Source of the DNA: CAZUAQ01 sp964618455
Lineage (GTDB): Bacteria; Planctomycetota; Phycisphaerae; UBA1845; PWPN01
Length of the DNA stretch: 64,000 nt
NCBI GenBank assembly: GCA_964618455.1
Contig: CAZUAQ010000014.1
Coordinates: 56,697-120,696 of the forward strand
Direction of reading: 5' to 3'
The translations under genes were made by a program, and so were the position numbers. The notes under the pieces were generated by a model. That model was given only the letters and a program-made list of their open reading frames with translations, was not told the DNA's origin and made no database searches. Below, in pieces: positions 61,373 to 64,000 of this stretch. The stretch's first letter is position 1; each line of letters starts with the position of its first letter.

Positions 61373-62887
61373 ATGATGCTCTCGCATGTAGAGCGACTGG
61401 CCCGCATAGGGGCCTGGGAGCTCGACGTCGCCAAGCAGGTCATCCACGTCTCCGAAGGGTGGCGCCGGATTCACGGCGTCGAGGCGTCCACGCTGAGCAT
61501 GGATCAGTTGCACCCGATCGCGCATCCCGACGATCTGCCGGAAATCCTGGAAGCATTCCGTCGATCGCTGGAAAGCGGCATACCCTACGACATTCAACAT
61601 CGAATCATCCGGCAGGACACGGGCGAAGAGCGTCACGTCCTGGTGCATGGCAGGGCCGTCGTAGACGACGAGGGAAGAACGGTGCGGATAGCCGGCGCCG
61701 CGCAGGACATCACGGAACAACTCGCACTTGAAGATAAACTTCGCCAATCTCAGAAGATGCATGCCATTGGGACGTTGGCCGGCGGCGTCGCCCATGACTT
61801 CAACAACATCTTGACCGTGATCATGGGTAACGAGGAAGTCGTGAGGAACGAACTGCAACAGGATCCGAAGGGTTCCCCTGCAATCCAGGCATCCATGAAG
61901 CAGATCCGCGAGGCCGCGCAGCGTGCTGCCGATCTGACGAAGCAACTCCTCGCCCTGGGTCGCAAGCAGCCCATCGACGCCAAGCCGATAAATCTTTCAT
62001 CGCTCGTCCGCGATTGTGCTGAGATGCTCCGGCGGGTCCTCGGAGAGCGCATCGATATTCGCACCGAGGTTCCCAATGGCGATGTCATGATCTGGGGAGA
62101 CCGGGGCCAATGGACGCAGGTCCTCCTCAATCTCGGCATCAACGCACGCGACGCCATGCCGGAGGGTGGACACCTGGCTCTGGTCCTCGCGGAACAGGCC
62201 GGGATGGTCGACCGCGACCCCTCACAGCAGACGCTGCCTTCCTACCGTGAGGTAAAATTGCAGATCGAGGACACCGGCTGCGGAATGGAGCGGGACACGA
62301 AAGAGCAGATGTTTGAGCCCTTCTTCACCACCAAGCCCGTCGGGGAAGGTGCGGGCCTGGGACTGTCGGTAGTGTATGGCATTGTCGAGCAATCCCGCGG
62401 TCGCATCCACGTCCATACCCAGCCCGGACAGGGGACCCGGATCGATATTCACCTGCCACTTCTCGAGGAGAAGGCGCCCCCGAGCGAACATGGGAACGCG
62501 TCGATAACGGCGCTTCCCCCGGAGTCCCACATTCTCTTGTGCGAGGACGACCCCGGCGTGCGCATGCTCCTGAAGCGCATCCTCGATCATACCGGCACGC
62601 AGGTCAGTGTCGCGGATGACGGCCGGAAGGCGCTGGAGCTCGTGGCCCAGGGCATCGTTCCCGACGTGGTCATCACGGATGTCGTCATGCCGGAGATCAA
62701 TGGGCCGGATCTCGTGCAGCAGCTTCGGGAGCATATCCCGAATCTCAGGGCCATCTTCATCTCCGGCTACGCGGCCGATGTGATCAAGACCCGGCAGGAT
62801 ATTCATGAGGCAGATGCGTTTCTCGCCAAGCCGTTCGATTCGGCGGAGCTGATCGACGCCATCTCCACCGTACTGACGATGCAGTAA
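61373..62887 (+). CDS. Hybrid histidine kinase (PAS-HisKA-HATPase-REC), C-terminal part
   Basis: 504 residues. Residues about 10-115 are a PAS domain (ARIGAWELDVAKQVIHVSEG, HRIIRQDTGEERHVLVHGRA). HisKA: GTLAGGVAHDFNNILTVIMG with the phospho-accepting His near 140. HATPase: LLNLGINARDAMPEGG (N box), EDTGCGMERD (G1), FEPFFTTKP and GAGLGLSVVYGIVEQ (G2). REC near 380-504: LLCEDDPGVRMLL, VITDVVMPEINGP with the phosphorylated Asp near 436, ISGYAADV and FLAKPFD. No DNA-binding domain. Signal and output partner are unknown. It follows an in-frame stop of a PAS-only segment; the ATG at 61373 may allow reinitiation, since GGAGGAG lies about 18 bases upstream. Confidence 0.88.
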   Translation: MMLSHVERLARIGAWELDVAKQVIHVSEGWRRIHGVEASTLSMDQLHPIAHPDDLPEILEAFRRSLESGIPYDIQHRIIRQDTGEERHVLVHGRAVVDDEGRTVRIAGAAQDITEQLALEDKLRQSQKMHAIGTLAGGVAHDFNNILTVIMGNEEVVRNELQQDPKGSPAIQASMKQIREAAQRAADLTKQLLALGRKQPIDAKPINLSSLVRDCAEMLRRVLGERIDIRTEVPNGDVMIWGDRGQWTQVLLNLGINARDAMPEGGHLALVLAEQAGMVDRDPSQQTLPSYREVKLQIEDTGCGMERDTKEQMFEPFFTTKPVGEGAGLGLSVVYGIVEQSRGRIHVHTQPGQGTRIDIHLPLLEEKAPPSEHGNASITALPPESHILLCEDDPGVRMLLKRILDHTGTQVSVADDGRKALELVAQGIVPDVVITDVVMPEINGPDLVQQLREHIPNLRAIFISGYAADVIKTRQDIHEADAFLAKPFDSAELIDAISTVLTMQ

Positions 62888-62893
62888 TTGCGA

Positions 62894-63652
62894 TCAAGCC
62901 TTGGTACGTCCCTTGACGTGTCCCAGTCCGCCGTCCACGCCGATGACCTGGCCCGTCACCCAAGCGCTTTCGTCACTGAGCAGCCAGGCGATGGCGGGGA
63001 CGATGTCCTCAGGCGTGCCGATGCGCCCCAGGGGATGCATCGCGACGGACGCCTTCAGCGACGTCGGGTTCGATGTGATTTTTTCACTCAGGGGCGAATC
63101 CACGAGTCCGGGTGCGATGACGTTGACGCGAATACCCACGTTGGCGTACGTGGCGGCGGCGGAGCGGGCCAGGCCGATGACCCCGGCTTTGGCGGCGGCA
63201 ATCGCTTCGTGGCTCGGCAGGCCGACCTCCGCGGCGGCGGAACTCATCAGGACGATCGATCCTCCCCCCTTGCGCATCACGCTTGCCGCCGCGCGAACGG
63301 TGGCAAAGGCCGTCGTCAGGTTGGTGTCCAGCACGTCCCGGTATTCCTCGTCCGACGTCAGATGCGCGGGCTTCAAGAGAATCGAGCCCGCGAGATTCAC
63401 CACTCTTCGAATCGGACCGAGGTCCTCCGCGATGGATGCGAAGCATTGGGAGAGGTCCTCAAACTGACGCGCGTCGACGCTCCAGGGATGCCCACCGACT
63501 ACGGCGGAAAGCGGTTCGAGCTTGCCGATGTCCCGGCCCACCAGCGCGAGCGTATCACCTTGTTCAGCAAGCCGTTTCGTCAGTGCCGTACCGATACCGC
63601 CACCGGCGCCGATGATGACCGTCGTATTCGTTGTTGAGGATTGGGAAGTCAT
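62894..63652 (-). CDS. SDR family protein lacking the catalytic tyrosine
   Basis: A 252-residue classical-type short-chain dehydrogenase/reductase by fold. VIIGAGGGIGTALTKRLAE is the nucleotide-binding glycine motif, NLAG the next one, and SIVLMSSAAAEVG holds the catalytic Ser. The YxxxK motif reads IAAAK (SHEAIAAAKAGVIGLAR): the Lys is present, the Tyr is replaced by Ile. VNVIAPGLVDSPL and GQVIGVDGG are conserved. Without the Tyr, normal hydride transfer chemistry is doubtful; it may bind NAD(P) or use a shifted residue such as the His three positions earlier. It is convergent with the kinase gene (seven-base gap). Confidence 0.9.
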   Translation of the reverse strand: MTSQSSTTNTTVIIGAGGGIGTALTKRLAEQGDTLALVGRDIGKLEPLSAVVGGHPWSVDARQFEDLSQCFASIAEDLGPIRRVVNLAGSILLKPAHLTSDEEYRDVLDTNLTTAFATVRAAASVMRKGGGSIVLMSSAAAEVGLPSHEAIAAAKAGVIGLARSAAATYANVGIRVNVIAPGLVDSPLSEKITSNPTSLKASVAMHPLGRIGTPEDIVPAIAWLLSDESAWVTGQVIGVDGGLGHVKGRTKA

Positions 63653-63708
63653 GAGATGAAGGTGCGTCTTTCGGAAGAGGTGGAGGATTCAACGTGAATC
63701 CGCGAGTG

Positions 63709-64000
63709 CTACTCATCATCCGAGAGTTGTAGCGCTTCCACGAGTCGTCCGACCACCAGCGAGATCATGAAACGCAGCGGGTCCGCCTCGCGGCCCATCG
63801 CACGAATTTCTCGGTTGGCGGAGGCGGCGTGATCCCAGACGAGGCTTTGCGCCTTCTGGACGCCCACGACGCCCGGAACCGTGGATTTGCCCAGGGCTCG
63901 ATCGCGACGCGTGTTTTTACCCAGGAGGTCCGGCGAGGCGATTTCGTCCAGCAGATCGTCCACCGTCTGGTAGGCGAGCCCGAGATGATGCCCGACGCGT
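63709..64000 (-). CDS. Polyprenyl diphosphate synthase, N-terminal part off the right edge
   Basis: The stop lies at 63709 and the frame is open through 64000. The visible 96 residues are the C-terminal part of a trans-isoprenyl diphosphate synthase of the farnesyl/geranylgeranyl type: HHLGLAYQTVDDLLDEIASP holds the second Asp-rich motif, LGKNTRRDRALGKSTVPGVV the conserved KD-GK-T-P segment, and helices to the end follow. It would make an isoprenoid precursor from allylic and isopentenyl diphosphates. Chain length is decided by missing N-terminal residues. Confidence 0.9.
   Translation of the reverse strand, partial: RVGHHLGLAYQTVDDLLDEIASPDLLGKNTRRDRALGKSTVPGVVGVQKAQSLVWDHAASANREIRAMGREADPLRFMISLVVGRLVEALQLSDDE

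Noticed and set aside
1..64000. tRNA, rRNA, CRISPR arrays, prophage or IS transposase genes
   Set aside because: No cloverleaf, spacer-repeat array, phage structural or transposase protein was found by eye on either strand; short or divergent RNAs could still be missed.

Overview
The window is about 63% G+C and gene-dense. It is most likely from a Planctomycetota bacterium, possibly the Phycisphaerae side (inference). Pointers are a membrane protein ending in the CxxCGYxLxGL...CPECG zinc ribbon common in that phylum (51064-51606), a small Cys-rich protein of the same flavour (36387-36647), an exported sulfatase, a heparinase-like protein, large secreted beta-rich proteins, and a PfaA-like lipid synthase locus. 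I saw no rRNA, tRNA, CRISPR array, phage or transposase gene.

Layout. 1-4393: aldo/keto reductase (cut by the left edge), a small unknown protein, folP, and an exported heparinase II/III-like protein. 4420-7384: two convergent secreted proteins whose 3' ends overlap. 7412-24886: a minus-strand operon that is the centrepiece. It runs from a 2851-residue synthase (tandem NPD/enoyl-reductase-like domains, KS, AT, ACP, KR, DH), through a 1678-residue synthase (KS, AT, DH, fused phosphopantetheinyl transferase) and a discrete acyl carrier protein, to an alkaline-phosphatase-superfamily hydrolase and two alpha/beta hydrolases. Starts overlap stops at the first two junctions. It looks like a self-activating PUFA-synthase-like secondary lipid pathway with an unknown product. 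25023-29515: three secreted beta-rich proteins. Four exported proteins of the window share a PxCG / hydrophobic / Arg-rich C-terminal tail that resembles a sorting signal.

29605-33045: an overlapping triad of C39-like peptidase, RimK-like ATP-grasp ligase and GCS2-type ligase, a predicted peptide or amide metabolite module. 33121-41527: lipoprotein hydrolase, phosphoesterase/PQQ-propeller protein, ScpB, sulfatase, HD hydrolase, and an Nramp-like transporter without the usual metal-site motifs. 41572-41714 is a 143-bp inverted-repeat element. 41751-47885: amidohydrolase, class V aminotransferase, Gfo/Idh/MocA oxidoreductase and M20 peptidase on the minus strand, divergent from a sodium/solute symporter with a 60-residue membrane partner, suggesting uptake and breakdown of an amino-acid-like compound.

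47919-64000: radical SAM protein, an RRM RNA-binding protein with its own promoter, long leader and terminator, RidA, a large exported protein of unknown function, family 4 uracil-DNA glycosylase, a multidomain esterase-like protein, a DUF433/DUF5615 toxin-antitoxin-like pair, DUF1294, a Nif3-like protein, a hybrid histidine kinase split by one in-frame stop codon, an SDR protein lacking the catalytic tyrosine, and the C-terminal part of a polyprenyl diphosphate synthase cut by the right edge.
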